A stretch of 64,000 nucleotides of DNA from Flintibacter sp. KGMB00164 (GCF_008727735.1 NZ_CP044227.1:310001-374000), one strand, 5' to 3'. Shown: positions 43,301 to 52,133, numbered from the stretch's first letter. Numbers and translations: made by a program. Notes: generated by a model from the sequence alone, not told the origin.

Positions 43301-45223
43301 CTTTCCGGCCTGAAGAGCGCGGGCAGCGATGAGGACGCCATGGTCAATGCCATGTATCAGAACGTGCTGGCCTGGGAGGAGGAGCTCTTCATCGCCAACA
43401 AGGTCCAGGGCATCATTGACTCCAATGCCACCCTGACCAGCTATCAGTATCCCATGACCACCCGCCAGAACATCCGCTACATGCGCATGTTCGCCGGTGC
43501 CTTCATGTACGCTGCCGGCAACCACATCGGCGTGGAGTACGGCTCTACTTCCGCTCTGGTCCAGGGCAAGCCCACCTCCGTCACCGGCGCGGGCAAGGCC
43601 AACGGCCTGTTCGGCTGGGGCATCGCCCACGAGATCGGCCACAACATGGACAAGCTGGGCAAGGCCGAGATCACTAACAACATCTACTCCCTGGCCCTCC
43701 AGGCCTGGGACGGCAGCTCCATGGCCCTGAATACCCGCCTCACCGAGGACGGGCGTTGGGAGACCATCTTTAATAAGGTGGCTCAGGGCCGCCCCGGCTC
43801 CGCCAACAATGTGTTCGTGCAGCTGGGTATGTACTGGCAGCTCCACCTGGCCTATGACGAGGCCAACCAGCCCCTGGCCTTCTACAATGCGTTCTTCAAG
43901 CTGTGGAAGTCCGGCGCACACAGCGGCTACACCTACGACGAGCGGGTGGCCCTCATCGCTTCCCAGGTGGCAAACCGCGACCTCACCGAGTTCTTCACCC
44001 GCTGGGGCATGACCCTCAGCGATGAGGTGAAGGACATGCTGGATGACTACCAGACTGAGTCCCGTGCCATCTGGTATCTCAATGATGCCTCCCGCACCTA
44101 CCGCCTGAATAGCGGCAGCGCCGCCAGCGGTTCCGCCACGGTCTCCGCCTCTGCCAATGAGTCCAAGGTGACCCTGACCATCAGCCACACCGACAGTGAC
44201 AAGATCCTGGGCTACGAGATCCGCCGCAATAACGTGGTCATCGGCTTTACCACCGAGAGCACCTATGTGGACGATCTGGGCGCCGCCAACAACCTGACTT
44301 ACACCTACTCTGTGGTGCCTGTGGATAAGCTGGGCAACCTGGGCAGCGAGGCCAAGAGCAACGAGGTCCGCGTGGCCTACGATAAGACCATCAGCGCCGA
44401 CCTGTACGACCTGAAGCGTGAGGACGGCACCATTACCATCACCATGAAGAATGGCGCGTCCGTCCCCGTCACCGGCATCAAGGTGACCGGCACCGGCCTG
44501 TCCGGCCAGTACACCGTGAAGGTGAAGGCCAACGCCGGCGCCGACTGGACTACCGCCAAGACCGGTACCCTGTCTGACGACACCGTGGTGGCCTACTTCA
44601 CCAAGCCCGGCGCCGCCGAGAGCGACACCCGCATCTGGACCTACGATGCCGCTGTGCTGGAGATCACCGGTATCCCCGAGGACGCCGACGTCCAGCTGCT
44701 GGACTACCCCGGCGACCGTGTGGACTTCTACCAGGGCGCTACTGTGGGCGTGCTGAAGGACGACTATAAGTACGGCGACCAGGCTAATCAGGTTATCAAG
44801 GCGGGCACCCTGGTGATCCTTGGTACCTACCGCGGCGATCCCACCTACAACTATGTGAGCATTGAGGCGGTGTACAACACCACCAGCGAGGCCGCCGAGG
44901 CCAACGGTGTCACCACTATCACCCGTGCCATGAACGGCTACGGCCTGCTGCTGGCTGAGATCCCCGCGGACGGCGCGGTCAGCGACACCAGCGACGGTTT
45001 CTTTATCTTCGTGCCCGACCTGGAGTCTGAGAAGGAGCTCAACAAGCAGGACGGCGTCACCGACGCCTATCCTCTGGAGATCCGTGCGGTGTTCTACCGT
45101 ACCGACGAGCCCAACCATGCCGGCAGCCAGCGCGTTACCAGCCAGACCCTGTGGATCAGCTTCCCCGGGGAGGATGATCTGCCTCTGATCGACCTGAAAA
45201 GCGACCTGAGTGAACTGAACTGA
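40400..45223 (+). CDS. Secreted M60-family metallopeptidase with dockerin, FN3 and discoidin-like domains
   Basis: A 1,607-residue exported protein. The signal peptide (about 1-33, ends TVASAS) is followed by a beta-rich region, a type I dockerin (about 160-215: DVTGDGVVDADD and DLNGDGVVDVTD), a discoidin-like domain, two fibronectin III domains (about 382-560), a second discoidin-like domain (about 577-720), the M60 gluzincin domain with HEIGH at 1077-1081 and the downstream Glu in AEITNN, a third FN3 (about 1240-1327) and a C-terminal beta region. M60 enzymes cut mucin-type glycoproteins. The start is taken as TTG at 40400, about 8 bases after GGAAAGG; the ATG at 40391 touches that site. 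The SLH gene follows after 10 bases. Confidence 0.85.
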   Translation: MNQLRRLTSGLLSLALVGSTCTAWLPTVASASRQEYSVQTEQATGSIALTLSFDLPQRADEVKSRDIQLTLTGNNKNITVSLNNGSATGADGLSVSVKALNTHGVELTTENQIGAYEAVISGLPLGTYNMEVTGNGYADCSTEVILQDYSQHVLMSTADGTFSLGDVTGDGVVDADDRAALVKQLGETDALDTYDLNGDGVVDVTDLSYVNKMMDLAAEPRILSTTAIVVPTVESNTLEVEGNVADLFTDSESVVTLKPTKEAEELSIPITLDKPTEMSEISISSPSAQGAIQEGVALVEVDGQEDPLKIPFEAAAPTGVYAISRNAGQSVVTINLGSKVAVKKVTITVTKVEGQEGDKPAFATVTQIEFLKDIVSEETKADTQVKGLAATAGDGEVTLVWESVKNVTGYTVKYGTNKSALNQSATSNTNRTVISGLENNTTYYFQVIATSGDWSGTPSAVLSAMPLAASIPGAPSNILVEAADSALRVSWGKTKDATYYQAFYREQGTESWNQWGGNISGTSTAITGLTNGTTYEVAVKAGNHKGVGPYSSIATGIPNKEGFELPALPTDGRIDNGEITSIVMQDPSNVNRNLCPNFDVTTHLTDNDPNTYWIAATYTQNSNITYTFRTTHDMNYLLVVPYLDATYKNRIANYTVTLKGEDGEILATYYRDGVNITGSNYYILPFPETKGVKSVTVALGEKTGGPRVSVSEIAFYESENLVSGIADLFTDGTFTQLKSTVKQDQITNLKNRLSALGSFYLDLARLTDELNLAQALLNQDSDALGLVKNDFQSRSTSAAADQTAGQSASDLQPLGITAQAGATVAIYAELPSDATVYVVPTQFYGESGVWKGTPVALQNGRNYITIEQIGSLANRGGPLYLTYSGSNPEAIKLQVRVLNNAWEMPVLELSDWYSMGESARKDAIRTYVQELSAYVAALPTSGLTTNVRNATEISTPSVLLSLPADQVLSGLKSAGSDEDAMVNAMYQNVLAWEEELFIANKVQGIIDSNATLTSYQYPMTTRQNIRYMRMFAGAFMYAAGNHIGVEYGSTSALVQGKPTSVTGAGKANGLFGWGIAHEIGHNMDKLGKAEITNNIYSLALQAWDGSSMALNTRLTEDGRWETIFNKVAQGRPGSANNVFVQLGMYWQLHLAYDEANQPLAFYNAFFKLWKSGAHSGYTYDERVALIASQVANRDLTEFFTRWGMTLSDEVKDMLDDYQTESRAIWYLNDASRTYRLNSGSAASGSATVSASANESKVTLTISHTDSDKILGYEIRRNNVVIGFTTESTYVDDLGAANNLTYTYSVVPVDKLGNLGSEAKSNEVRVAYDKTISADLYDLKREDGTITITMKNGASVPVTGIKVTGTGLSGQYTVKVKANAGADWTTAKTGTLSDDTVVAYFTKPGAAESDTRIWTYDAAVLEITGIPEDADVQLLDYPGDRVDFYQGATVGVLKDDYKYGDQANQVIKAGTLVILGTYRGDPTYNYVSIEAVYNTTSEAAEANGVTTITRAMNGYGLLLAEIPADGAVSDTSDGFFIFVPDLESEKELNKQDGVTDAYPLEIRAVFYRTDEPNHAGSQRVTSQTLWISFPGEDDLPLIDLKSDLSELN

Positions 45224-45233
45224 AAGGATGAAC

Positions 45234-46553
45234 ATGTTGCGTAAACTTTCTGCTATCCTGATGACCCTGTGTCTGACGGTGGGGGCCATGACTCCTTTGG
45301 CCCACGCCGCCGGCGGTCTGCGGCTGGTGACCTCCTCCCAGGAGGCCGCCAGCCAGGAGGTGGGCTTCTCCGGCGTGTCCTCCAACTGCCAGAGTTTCCA
45401 GGCCACCTTTAATCTCTCTGACTCCAGCACGACCTATGACTTTGCGGTAGACAGTGTTCTCGACGCCCTGCCCGGTATCTACACCGCCTACAAGCAGGAG
45501 GGCAGCGCCGTCACCGTCTATGTCACCACCAAGTCCGGCGTGCTGACCGGAGACGGTTCCCTGACTCTGGGTACCATCTCTGCAAACGACGGTACCAATT
45601 TCACCGTGGAAAAGGCCTCCGGCGTGAAGGTGGTAGGCTCTGACAACTCCGAGACCACCTATACCCAGGTGGACCAGGGCGGATCCTCCGGGGGAAGCTC
45701 CTCCGGCGGCAGTTCTTCCGGTGGTTCCTCCTCCGGCGGTTCTACCACCACCACCCGGACCATCACCATCCAGAGCTCCTTCGGCGGCAAGGTAACGGCC
45801 AGTGCCTCCCAGGCCGCCCAGGGCAAAGTGATCACCCTCACCGCCCTTCCCAATTCCGGCTATGTGCTCAAGTCTCTGACTGTGACCACCGCGTCTGGCA
45901 CTTCCGTGCCTGTGGCCAACCAGAGCAGCGGCAAGTATACCTTTACCATGCCCGCTGCCGCCGTCACCGTCAAGGCGGTCTTCGCCGCCCAGGAGACGGA
46001 CCCCGACTTCCCCTTTGCTGATGTGGCCAAGGGCAGCTGGTACTATGAGGGCGTGCGCTACGCCTACGAGAACGGCTTGATGAGCGGCACCGGAGAGGGG
46101 ACCTTCTCTCCCAACCTGCCCACCAGCCGCGGTATGCTGGTCACCATCCTCTACCGTCTGGCTGGCAGCCCCGCTGCGGGCAGCGCCTCCTTTACCGACG
46201 TGGCCCAGGGCCAGTGGTATGCGGACGGTGTGGCCTGGGCCAGCGCCAACGGTGTGGTCTCCGGCTATCCCGATGGCAGCTTCCGGCCCAATGACACCAT
46301 TACCCGGGAGCAGATGGCCGCCATCCTCTACCAGTACGCCCGCATCCAGGGCAAGCTGGATGACAGCCGGGCCGATCTGTCCATCTTCTCCGATCTGGAC
46401 TCCCTCAGCGCCTATGCCAAGGAGCCCATGAGCTGGGCCGTGGCCCAGGGCCTGTTCAGCGGCGTGTCTGCCGATACCCTGGCTCCCGGTGGTTCCACCA
46501 CCCGCGCCCAGGCGGCGGTGATTTTGACGGCCTTCTCCAAGGCACAGGGCTAA
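45234..46553 (+). CDS. SLH-domain cell-wall protein with a beta-sandwich head
   Basis: A 439-residue exported protein. After a signal peptide (about 1-26, ending PLAHAAGG) comes a beta-rich domain of about 110 residues (FQATFNLSDSSTTYDFAVDSV...) whose look recalls a cohesin, a Ser/Gly repeat linker (about 148-170), an InlB B-repeat-like domain (about 175-255) and three SLH modules (FADVAKGSWYYEGV, FTDVAQGQWYADGV, FSDLDSLSAYAKEP) that bind pyruvylated wall polymer. The ATG at 45234 lies 6 bases after GAAAGG; the ATG at 45228 abuts it. It is translated from the same message as the M60 protein and is a plausible anchor for it. Confidence 0.85.
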   Translation: MLRKLSAILMTLCLTVGAMTPLAHAAGGLRLVTSSQEAASQEVGFSGVSSNCQSFQATFNLSDSSTTYDFAVDSVLDALPGIYTAYKQEGSAVTVYVTTKSGVLTGDGSLTLGTISANDGTNFTVEKASGVKVVGSDNSETTYTQVDQGGSSGGSSSGGSSSGGSSSGGSTTTTRTITIQSSFGGKVTASASQAAQGKVITLTALPNSGYVLKSLTVTTASGTSVPVANQSSGKYTFTMPAAAVTVKAVFAAQETDPDFPFADVAKGSWYYEGVRYAYENGLMSGTGEGTFSPNLPTSRGMLVTILYRLAGSPAAGSASFTDVAQGQWYADGVAWASANGVVSGYPDGSFRPNDTITREQMAAILYQYARIQGKLDDSRADLSIFSDLDSLSAYAKEPMSWAVAQGLFSGVSADTLAPGGSTTRAQAAVILTAFSKAQG

Positions 46554-46602
46554 AAGACTCCTGTATATGGAAAAAAGGAAGGAAATCCTCCATAAATGCA
46601 GC

Positions 46603-46632
46603 AAAAAAGCGGCCGATCCCGGCCGCTTTTTT
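46603..46632 (+). terminator. Terminator of the surface-protein operon
   Basis: AAAAAAGCGGCC (46603-46614) pairs perfectly with GGCCGCTTTTTT (46621-46632). Confidence 0.9.
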
Positions 46633-46643
46633 GCTGTCTCCCG

Positions 46644-46673
46644 TTTACAATGGAATGGGACCTGTGATATAAT
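46644..46673 (+). promoter_or_regulatory. Promoter of the ROK repressor gene
   Basis: TTTACA (46644-46649), an 18-bp spacer and a perfect TATAAT (46668-46673), 35 bp before the start. Confidence 0.75.
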
Positions 46674-46707
46674 GAAACCACTTTTATAAAAGTAAGGGGG
46701 AGCAACG

Positions 46708-47841
46708 ATGTGCGCCCACAGACCACTGTCCACCGTTGAGGTGCGCAAACAGAATCGAAATCGCGTCTATCGCCACCTGATCACCCTTTGGGAGCCTGTC
46801 ACCAAGCAGGAGCTGGCGTTTCGCTTATCCATGAGTCTGCCCACCCTGTCTCAAAACCTGAATGAATTGGCGGAGATGGGACTGATTGACCGCTCAGCCA
46901 CCACCGACTCCACCGGCGGGCGGCGGCCCCGGCTGATCGCGCCCCTGCCGAATGCCCGGTTTGCCCTGGGCGCGGAGCTGACCGGAGGGGATCTGCGCCT
47001 GGTGGCGGTAAATCTGCGCCAGGAGACAGTGGCCTATCAGAAGATCATCCTGCCCTTTTCCAATACAGCGGAGTATGGAGCCCGCCTGGCCGAGCTGATC
47101 GAGGTATTTTTGGATGAAAATCATCTGGACCGGGACAAGCTGCTGGGCGTGGGGCTGACGCTGCCGGGAATCATCGGCCCGGACCAGAGTACCATTGAAT
47201 ATGCTCCTACCATCGGCGTGCATACCTCCACACCCTGCCGCTTTACCAGCGCCATTCCCTATCCCACCCTGTTGGACAACGACGCCAACTGCGGCGGATT
47301 TGGAGAGTGGTGGAACCGCACCGATCAGCAGAGCATGGCCTATCTCTCCCTGAGCCGGGGCGTTGGTGGTGCCATTCTGGTAGGTGGGCAGCTGTACGAT
47401 GGCATCAGCCATCGGGCCGCTGAGTTTGGCCACATGTGCCTGCATCCGGGAGGCCGCCGCTGTGAGTGCGGCCGCCAGGGCTGTCTGGAGGCCTACTGCT
47501 CCGCGGCCCGCATCTCCGACGATTTGGACGTTACTCTGGAGGTGTTCTTCCAGCGCCTGGAACAGAGCAACTCTCCATATCAGGAGCTGTGGAAGAACTA
47601 TCTGGAGGACCTGGCCACCGCAGTTACCACCATCCACACGATTTTGGATTGCCCAGTGATGATCGGGGGAGCGGTCTCTCAGTATCTGCCGCCTTACCGC
47701 AGCCAGCTGGCCAAGCTCATCCGGGAGCTGGATCCCCTGTCCGACCAGACCGACTTTTTCACCTTCTGTCCCAGTTACAGCCGCTCCATCTGTATTGGCG
47801 CAGCCACCCGTTTTCTCTACGATTTTGTCAATCAACTCTGA
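46708..47841 (+). CDS. ROK-family transcriptional repressor (XylR-like)
   Basis: A 377-residue protein with an N-terminal winged helix (about 10-75, VTKQELAFRLSMSLPTLSQNLNEL region) joined to a ROK sugar-binding domain. The zinc site is CECGRQGCLEAYC with the upstream His in EFGHMCLHPG. ROK repressors of this build control xylose and related genes and release DNA when sugar binds. The gene lies directly upstream of a pentose transporter operon whose promoter region carries a perfect inverted repeat (47907-47936), its likely operator. AAGGGGGAG precedes the ATG. Confidence 0.9.
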   Translation: MCAHRPLSTVEVRKQNRNRVYRHLITLWEPVTKQELAFRLSMSLPTLSQNLNELAEMGLIDRSATTDSTGGRRPRLIAPLPNARFALGAELTGGDLRLVAVNLRQETVAYQKIILPFSNTAEYGARLAELIEVFLDENHLDRDKLLGVGLTLPGIIGPDQSTIEYAPTIGVHTSTPCRFTSAIPYPTLLDNDANCGGFGEWWNRTDQQSMAYLSLSRGVGGAILVGGQLYDGISHRAAEFGHMCLHPGGRRCECGRQGCLEAYCSAARISDDLDVTLEVFFQRLEQSNSPYQELWKNYLEDLATAVTTIHTILDCPVMIGGAVSQYLPPYRSQLAKLIRELDPLSDQTDFFTFCPSYSRSICIGAATRFLYDFVNQL

Positions 47842-47844
47842 GTA

Positions 47845-47876
47845 TTCCACCGCCCTTCGGGGCGGTGGAATTTTTT
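47845..47876 (+). terminator. Terminator after the ROK repressor
   Basis: TTCCACCGCCC (47845-47855) pairs with GGGCGGTGGAA (47860-47870), followed by six T. The transporter operon therefore has its own promoter. Confidence 0.93.
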
Positions 47877-47906
47877 GTTGTCAATCTGTTCAAAGTTGAA
47901 TGATTC

Positions 47907-47936
47907 AATTTGTACAAGGCGCTAAATGTACAAATT
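47907..47936. promoter_or_regulatory. Perfect inverted-repeat operator, probable ROK-repressor site
   Basis: AATTTGTACA (47907-47916) and TGTACAAATT (47927-47936) are exact reverse complements separated by 10 bases. The site ends 14 bases before the -35 box of the transporter promoter. Confidence 0.8.
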
Positions 47937-47950
47937 TGCGAAAAATCCTG

Positions 47951-47980
47951 TTGACATCTGAATTTGTTTTGTTGTATTCT
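47951..47980 (+). promoter_or_regulatory. Promoter of the pentose transporter operon
   Basis: TTGACA (47951-47956), an 18-bp spacer and TATTCT (47975-47980), about 98 bp before the binding-protein start. Confidence 0.75.
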
Positions 47981-48077
47981 ATGACCAGAAAGAGAAAGGA
48001 TTTTTATAAAAGTTCTTTCTCTAACTCGGAAGCCGTCGAATGTCGGCGGCATCATTTTAAATGAAGGAGCGATTGAA

Positions 48078-49241
48078 ATGAAAAAGCGTATCCTGGCTCT
48101 TGCTCTGTCCGCGGCCATGGCCCTGTCTCTGGCTGCCTGCTCTGGCGGCGGCGATGCTTCCGGTTCTGGTTCCGGCTCCGGTTCCGGTTCCAACTCCGGC
48201 GAGACCAAGAAGGTCGGCCTGTCCATGCCCACCCAGTCCCTGGAGCGGTGGAACCGTGACGGCTCTTACCTGGATGAGCAGTTCAAGAGCGCCGGCTATG
48301 AGACCATCATTACTTACTCCGACAACGATACCAACCGTCAGGTCAGCGACATCCAGAACATGATCGCTGAGGGCGTGGACCTGCTGGTGGTGGCCGCCAT
48401 CGACGGCGAGGCCCTGAACACCGTGATGAACGAGGCCGGTGAGGCTGGCATCCCCATCATCGCCTATGACCGTCTGATCATGAACGACAACGTGTCCTAC
48501 TACGTGTCCTTTGATAACTACACCGTCGGTACCCTCCAGGGCCAGTACATTGTGGACACCCTGGATCTGAACAATGCCGAGGGTCCCTTCAACATCGAGC
48601 TCACCGCCGGTGACCCCGCCGACAACAACGCCGGCTACTTCTTCCAGGGCGCCATGGACGTGCTGAATCCCTTCATCGAGTCCGGCAAGCTGAAGGTGGT
48701 CTCCGGTCAGACTGACTTTGACGCCGTGGCCACCGATAAGTGGGATACCTCCACCGCTCTGGACCGTGCTCAGACCGTGCTGGCTTCCTACTACGCTGAC
48801 GGCACCCAGGTCGACGCCTGGCTGTGCTCCAACGACTCCACCGCTCTGGGTGTTGCCCAGGCCATCGAGTCTGACTACACCGGCTCCAACCAGCCCATCA
48901 TCACCGGTCAGGACGGCGACGAGGCCAACCTGAAGAACATCGTGGACGGCAAGCAGTCCATGACCGTGTATAAGGCCGTGGCCAACGAGGCCGTGGTTAC
49001 CCTGGATCTGGGCAAGGCCATCCTCAACGGCGAGACCGTGGACGGCAGCCTGATTGAGAACGCCGGCTGGGATTTTGACTGCTCTTACGACACCGAGTCC
49101 TACTCCACCTCCGAGGGCCACAACTGCCCCTCCTTCCTGCTGGTTCCCGACGTGGTCACCAAGGACAACATGGTGGAGAAGCTGGTTGACACCGGTTACT
49201 ACACTCAGGACGCCGACGGTTACCTGCACCCCGCTGCCTGA
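48078..49241 (+). CDS. chvE: ChvE-like sugar-binding lipoprotein
   Basis: A 387-residue ABC-transporter binding protein of the ribose/galactose/xylose (CUT2) type. The signal peptide ends in the lipobox SLAACS, followed by a Ser/Gly linker. The mature part starts KVGLSMPTQSLERWNRDG and has DNDTNRQVSDIQNMIAEGVDLLVVAAIDG, YDRLI and NDSTALGVAQAIES, closely resembling ChvE/XylF-like proteins. A tight hairpin after the gene probably raises its share of the message. It delivers a monosaccharide, probably a pentose, to the ATPase and permease encoded next. Confidence 0.9.
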   Translation: MKKRILALALSAAMALSLAACSGGGDASGSGSGSGSGSNSGETKKVGLSMPTQSLERWNRDGSYLDEQFKSAGYETIITYSDNDTNRQVSDIQNMIAEGVDLLVVAAIDGEALNTVMNEAGEAGIPIIAYDRLIMNDNVSYYVSFDNYTVGTLQGQYIVDTLDLNNAEGPFNIELTAGDPADNNAGYFFQGAMDVLNPFIESGKLKVVSGQTDFDAVATDKWDTSTALDRAQTVLASYYADGTQVDAWLCSNDSTALGVAQAIESDYTGSNQPIITGQDGDEANLKNIVDGKQSMTVYKAVANEAVVTLDLGKAILNGETVDGSLIENAGWDFDCSYDTESYSTSEGHNCPSFLLVPDVVTKDNMVEKLVDTGYYTQDADGYLHPAA

Positions 49242-49277
49242 TCTGGAATCTGAATTAAAAAACTGCCGAACTGTTTG

Positions 49278-49310
49278 ACAATGGGCGGGGCCTTCTGCCC
49301 CGCCCATTGT
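49278..49310 (+). other. Hairpin after the binding-protein gene
   Basis: ACAATGGGCGGGGC (49278-49291) pairs perfectly with GCCCCGCCCATTGT (49297-49310) around 5 bases. No T run, so partial termination or 3' protection, as seen after tctC at 32.8 kb. Confidence 0.8.
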
Positions 49311-49347
49311 ACTCTGAATACCCAAGGCTGAAAGGAGGCCATCCCCT

Positions 49348-50901
49348 TTGTCACAGTACATTTTGGAGATGAAAAACATCACCAAGGAATTCCCCGGCGT
49401 CAAGGCACTGGATAACGTGAACCTCCAGGTGGAACCCGGCGAGATCCACGCCCTCATCGGTGAAAACGGCGCGGGAAAGTCCACCTTGATGAACGTGCTG
49501 TCCGGCACCTATCCTGCGGGAAGCTACACCGGTGAAATCTATTATGAAGGCAAGCTGTGCCAGTTTAAAACCCAGAAGGACAGCGAAGCACTGGGCATTG
49601 TAATCATTCACCAGGAGCTGGCCCTGATTCCTCTGCTCTCCATCGGCGAGAACATGTTCCTGGGCAACGAGATCCGCAACAAAATGGGGGTCATCGACTG
49701 GAACAAGACCTATTATGAGGCCGAGCGCCACATGAAGCAGGTGGGACTCAATGAGTCGGCCCAGACCCTGGTCAAGGACATCGGTACCGGCAAGCAGCAG
49801 CTGGTGGAAATCGCCAAGGCCTTCTCCAAGAAGGTGAAGCTGCTCATCCTGGACGAGCCTACCTCCTCCCTCAACGACGAGGACGCCAAGATGCTGCTGG
49901 ACCTGCTCATTGCGTTTAAGAAGGAGGGCCTGACCTCCATTATTATCACCCACAAGCTCAACGAGATCATCTACTGCGCCGACAAGGCCACCATCATCCG
50001 CGACGGCTCCACCATTGAGACTCTGGTCAAGGGTGTGGACGAGTTCAGCGAGGACCGCATCATCAAGGGCATGGTGGGCCGTTCCATGGAGGACCGCTAC
50101 CCCAAGCGGGATCACAAGGTGCAGCCGGAAATCAGCTTTGAGGTCAAAAACTGGACCGTACACCACCCCCTGTATCCCGAGCGGATCGTGGACGACAACG
50201 TCTCCTTCCATGTCCACAAGGGTGAAGTGGTTGGCTTCTCCGGCCTGCAGGGCGCCGGACGCACCGAGCTGGCCATGTCCATCTTCGGCCGCAGCTACGG
50301 CACCGGGATCTCCGGCGAGGTCTACCTCAACGGCAAGAAGGTAAACCTGAAAAATACCGAGGACGCCATCCGCCACAAGCTGGCCTACGTCACCGAGGAC
50401 CGCAAGACCAACGGCCTCATTCTGGGCGAGACCATCCGCTTTAATACCACCCTGGCCCGGCTGGATAAGGTGTGCTCCGGCGGTATCATCGACCGGGACA
50501 AGGAAGTCAAGGTGGCCGAGGACATCAAAAACGAGATGGGAACCAAGACTCCCACTATTGAGCAACACATCGGCAACCTGTCCGGCGGCAACCAGCAGAA
50601 GGCGCTGCTGGGCAAGTGGATGTTCACCGAGCCCGACGTGCTCATTCTGGATGAGCCCACCCGCGGCATCGACGTGGGCGCTAAGTACGATATCTACTGC
50701 CTCATCAACGACATGGTCAGCCGGGGTAAATCGGTGGTGATGATCTCCTCTGAGCTGCCTGAGCTGCTGGGCATGTGCGACCGGATCTATGTCATGAACG
50801 AGGGTCGTCTGCTGGCTGAGGTGAACGCCGCCGACGCCACCCAGGAGAGCATCATGGGCTATATCATCCGCGACACCGTGCGGGGCACGGCGAAAGCTTA
50901 A
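49348..50901 (+). CDS. gguA: Sugar ABC transporter ATPase (GguA/XylG-like)
   Basis: A 517-residue tandem ATPase of the CUT2 class. Domain one has Walker [10 protein letters not shown] near residue 38 and [13 protein letters not shown]; domain two has the degenerate GLQGAGRTE and an intact LSGGNQQK signature with [14 protein letters not shown]. It powers the permease encoded next. The start is TTG at 49348, 9 bases after AAAGGAGG; no ATG fits. Confidence 0.94.
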   Translation: MSQYILEMKNITKEFPGVKALDNVNLQVEPGEIHALIGENGAGKSTLMNVLSGTYPAGSYTGEIYYEGKLCQFKTQKDSEALGIVIIHQELALIPLLSIGENMFLGNEIRNKMGVIDWNKTYYEAERHMKQVGLNESAQTLVKDIGTGKQQLVEIAKAFSKKVKLLILDEPTSSLNDEDAKMLLDLLIAFKKEGLTSIIITHKLNEIIYCADKATIIRDGSTIETLVKGVDEFSEDRIIKGMVGRSMEDRYPKRDHKVQPEISFEVKNWTVHHPLYPERIVDDNVSFHVHKGEVVGFSGLQGAGRTELAMSIFGRSYGTGISGEVYLNGKKVNLKNTEDAIRHKLAYVTEDRKTNGLILGETIRFNTTLARLDKVCSGGIIDRDKEVKVAEDIKNEMGTKTPTIEQHIGNLSGGNQQKALLGKWMFTEPDVLILDEPTRGIDVGAKYDIYCLINDMVSRGKSVVMISSELPELLGMCDRIYVMNEGRLLAEVNAADATQESIMGYIIRDTVRGTAKA

Positions 50902-50928
50902 TCACGTGGAATAGGGAGTGTGACACGC

Positions 50929-52101
50929 ATGAAAGGAACTGCAAATAAAGCATCAAGCTTTCTTACCAAATACGCCATGGTCATCGCACTGGTGATCGTG
51001 TTTGTCCTGTTTGCCTATTTAACCGACTGGCGTCTGCTGTATCCCCAGAACATGTCCAACCTGATGCTGCAAAACGGCTACGTACTGGTTATGGCCTGCG
51101 GCATGCTGCTGTGTATCCTCACCGGCGGCAACATCGACCTGTCTATCGGCTCGGTGATCTGCCTGGTGGGCGGCCTGGCTGCCGTGATGATCACCAACAT
51201 GTCCATGAACCCCATCCTCACCATCGTGATCTGCCTGGTGGTAGGTCTGCTGGTGGGCGTGTGGCAGGGCTACTGGATCGGCTATGTCCGTATCCCCCCC
51301 TTCATCACCACCCTGGGCGGCATGTTCATCTTCCGCGGCATCGGCCGTCTGATCCTGGACAACAAGACCGTGGCCATCCAGGACTCCACCTTCCTGAACA
51401 TCTTTACCAAGTACATCAAGATTCCCGGCCTGGATGACGGCGACACCGTCTATTCCGCCCTGATCGTTGGCGTTGTGGCGGCCTTGTTTGTCCTGTTCAG
51501 CACCGCCAAGAACCGCCGGGAGCGGGCCAAGAACGGCTACCGTCAGAACTCTATGGTGTGGGATTATCTGAAGGCTGGAATTATTGCTGCTCTGATCCTC
51601 TACTACTGCTACCTGCTCAGCCAGTACCGCGGCATCTCCGTCATGCTGGTGTGGGTAGTGGCCATCTGCCTCATCTATAACTTCATTACCGCCAAGACTG
51701 CCTTCGGCCGTTACTTCTACGCGGTGGGCGGCAACGAGAAGGCCACCAAGCTCTCCGGCATCAACACCGATAAGATCTACTTCATCGCCTACGCCAACAT
51801 GGGCCTGCTGGCCGGCCTGTGCGGCCTGCTCAATGCCGCCCGCGTGGGTTCCGTCAACGGCTCCACCGGTACCTCCTTTGAGATGGACGCCATCGGCGCC
51901 TGCTTCATCGGCGGCGCTTCCGCTTACGGCGGCAGCGGCACCGTGGGCGGCGTGGTCATCGGCGCTCTGCTGCTGGGCGTCATCAACATGGGCATGTCCA
52001 TCCTGGGCATCGGCGACTCTTGGCAGTATGTGGTCAAGGGCGGCGTGCTGCTGGTCGCGGTTATCTTCGACGTGGTCACCAGCCGTAAGTCTGGAAAGTA
52101 A
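50929..52101 (+). CDS. gguB: Sugar ABC transporter permease (GguB/XylH-like)
   Basis: A 390-residue membrane protein with about ten hydrophobic segments and the CUT2 permease signatures TGGNIDLSIGSVICLVGG, GYVRIPPFITTLGGMFIFRGIG, YAVGGNEKATKLSGIN and AIGACFIGGASAYGGSGTV. The ATG at 50929 follows GGGAG by 10 bases; a GTG three codons earlier overlaps that site. It is followed by xylulokinase after 32 bases. Confidence 0.94.
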   Translation: MKGTANKASSFLTKYAMVIALVIVFVLFAYLTDWRLLYPQNMSNLMLQNGYVLVMACGMLLCILTGGNIDLSIGSVICLVGGLAAVMITNMSMNPILTIVICLVVGLLVGVWQGYWIGYVRIPPFITTLGGMFIFRGIGRLILDNKTVAIQDSTFLNIFTKYIKIPGLDDGDTVYSALIVGVVAALFVLFSTAKNRRERAKNGYRQNSMVWDYLKAGIIAALILYYCYLLSQYRGISVMLVWVVAICLIYNFITAKTAFGRYFYAVGGNEKATKLSGINTDKIYFIAYANMGLLAGLCGLLNAARVGSVNGSTGTSFEMDAIGACFIGGASAYGGSGTVGGVVIGALLLGVINMGMSILGIGDSWQYVVKGGVLLVAVIFDVVTSRKSGK

Positions 52102-52133
52102 ACACTTCGATCCGTTGCCTTTTGGAGGAAGCT

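Noticed and set aside
40643-45430. A 1,595-codon open frame on the minus strand opposite the M60 gene
   Set aside because: Low-complexity Gly/Val/His/Leu translation typical of the antisense frame of GC-rich genes. The plus strand has a promoter, signal peptide, dockerin, FN3 and HExxH.
45660-45750. Short tandem Ser/Gly-coding repeat considered as a minisatellite or CRISPR-like repeat
   Set aside because: It is an in-frame GGSSS linker between domains of the SLH protein, with no spacer structure.
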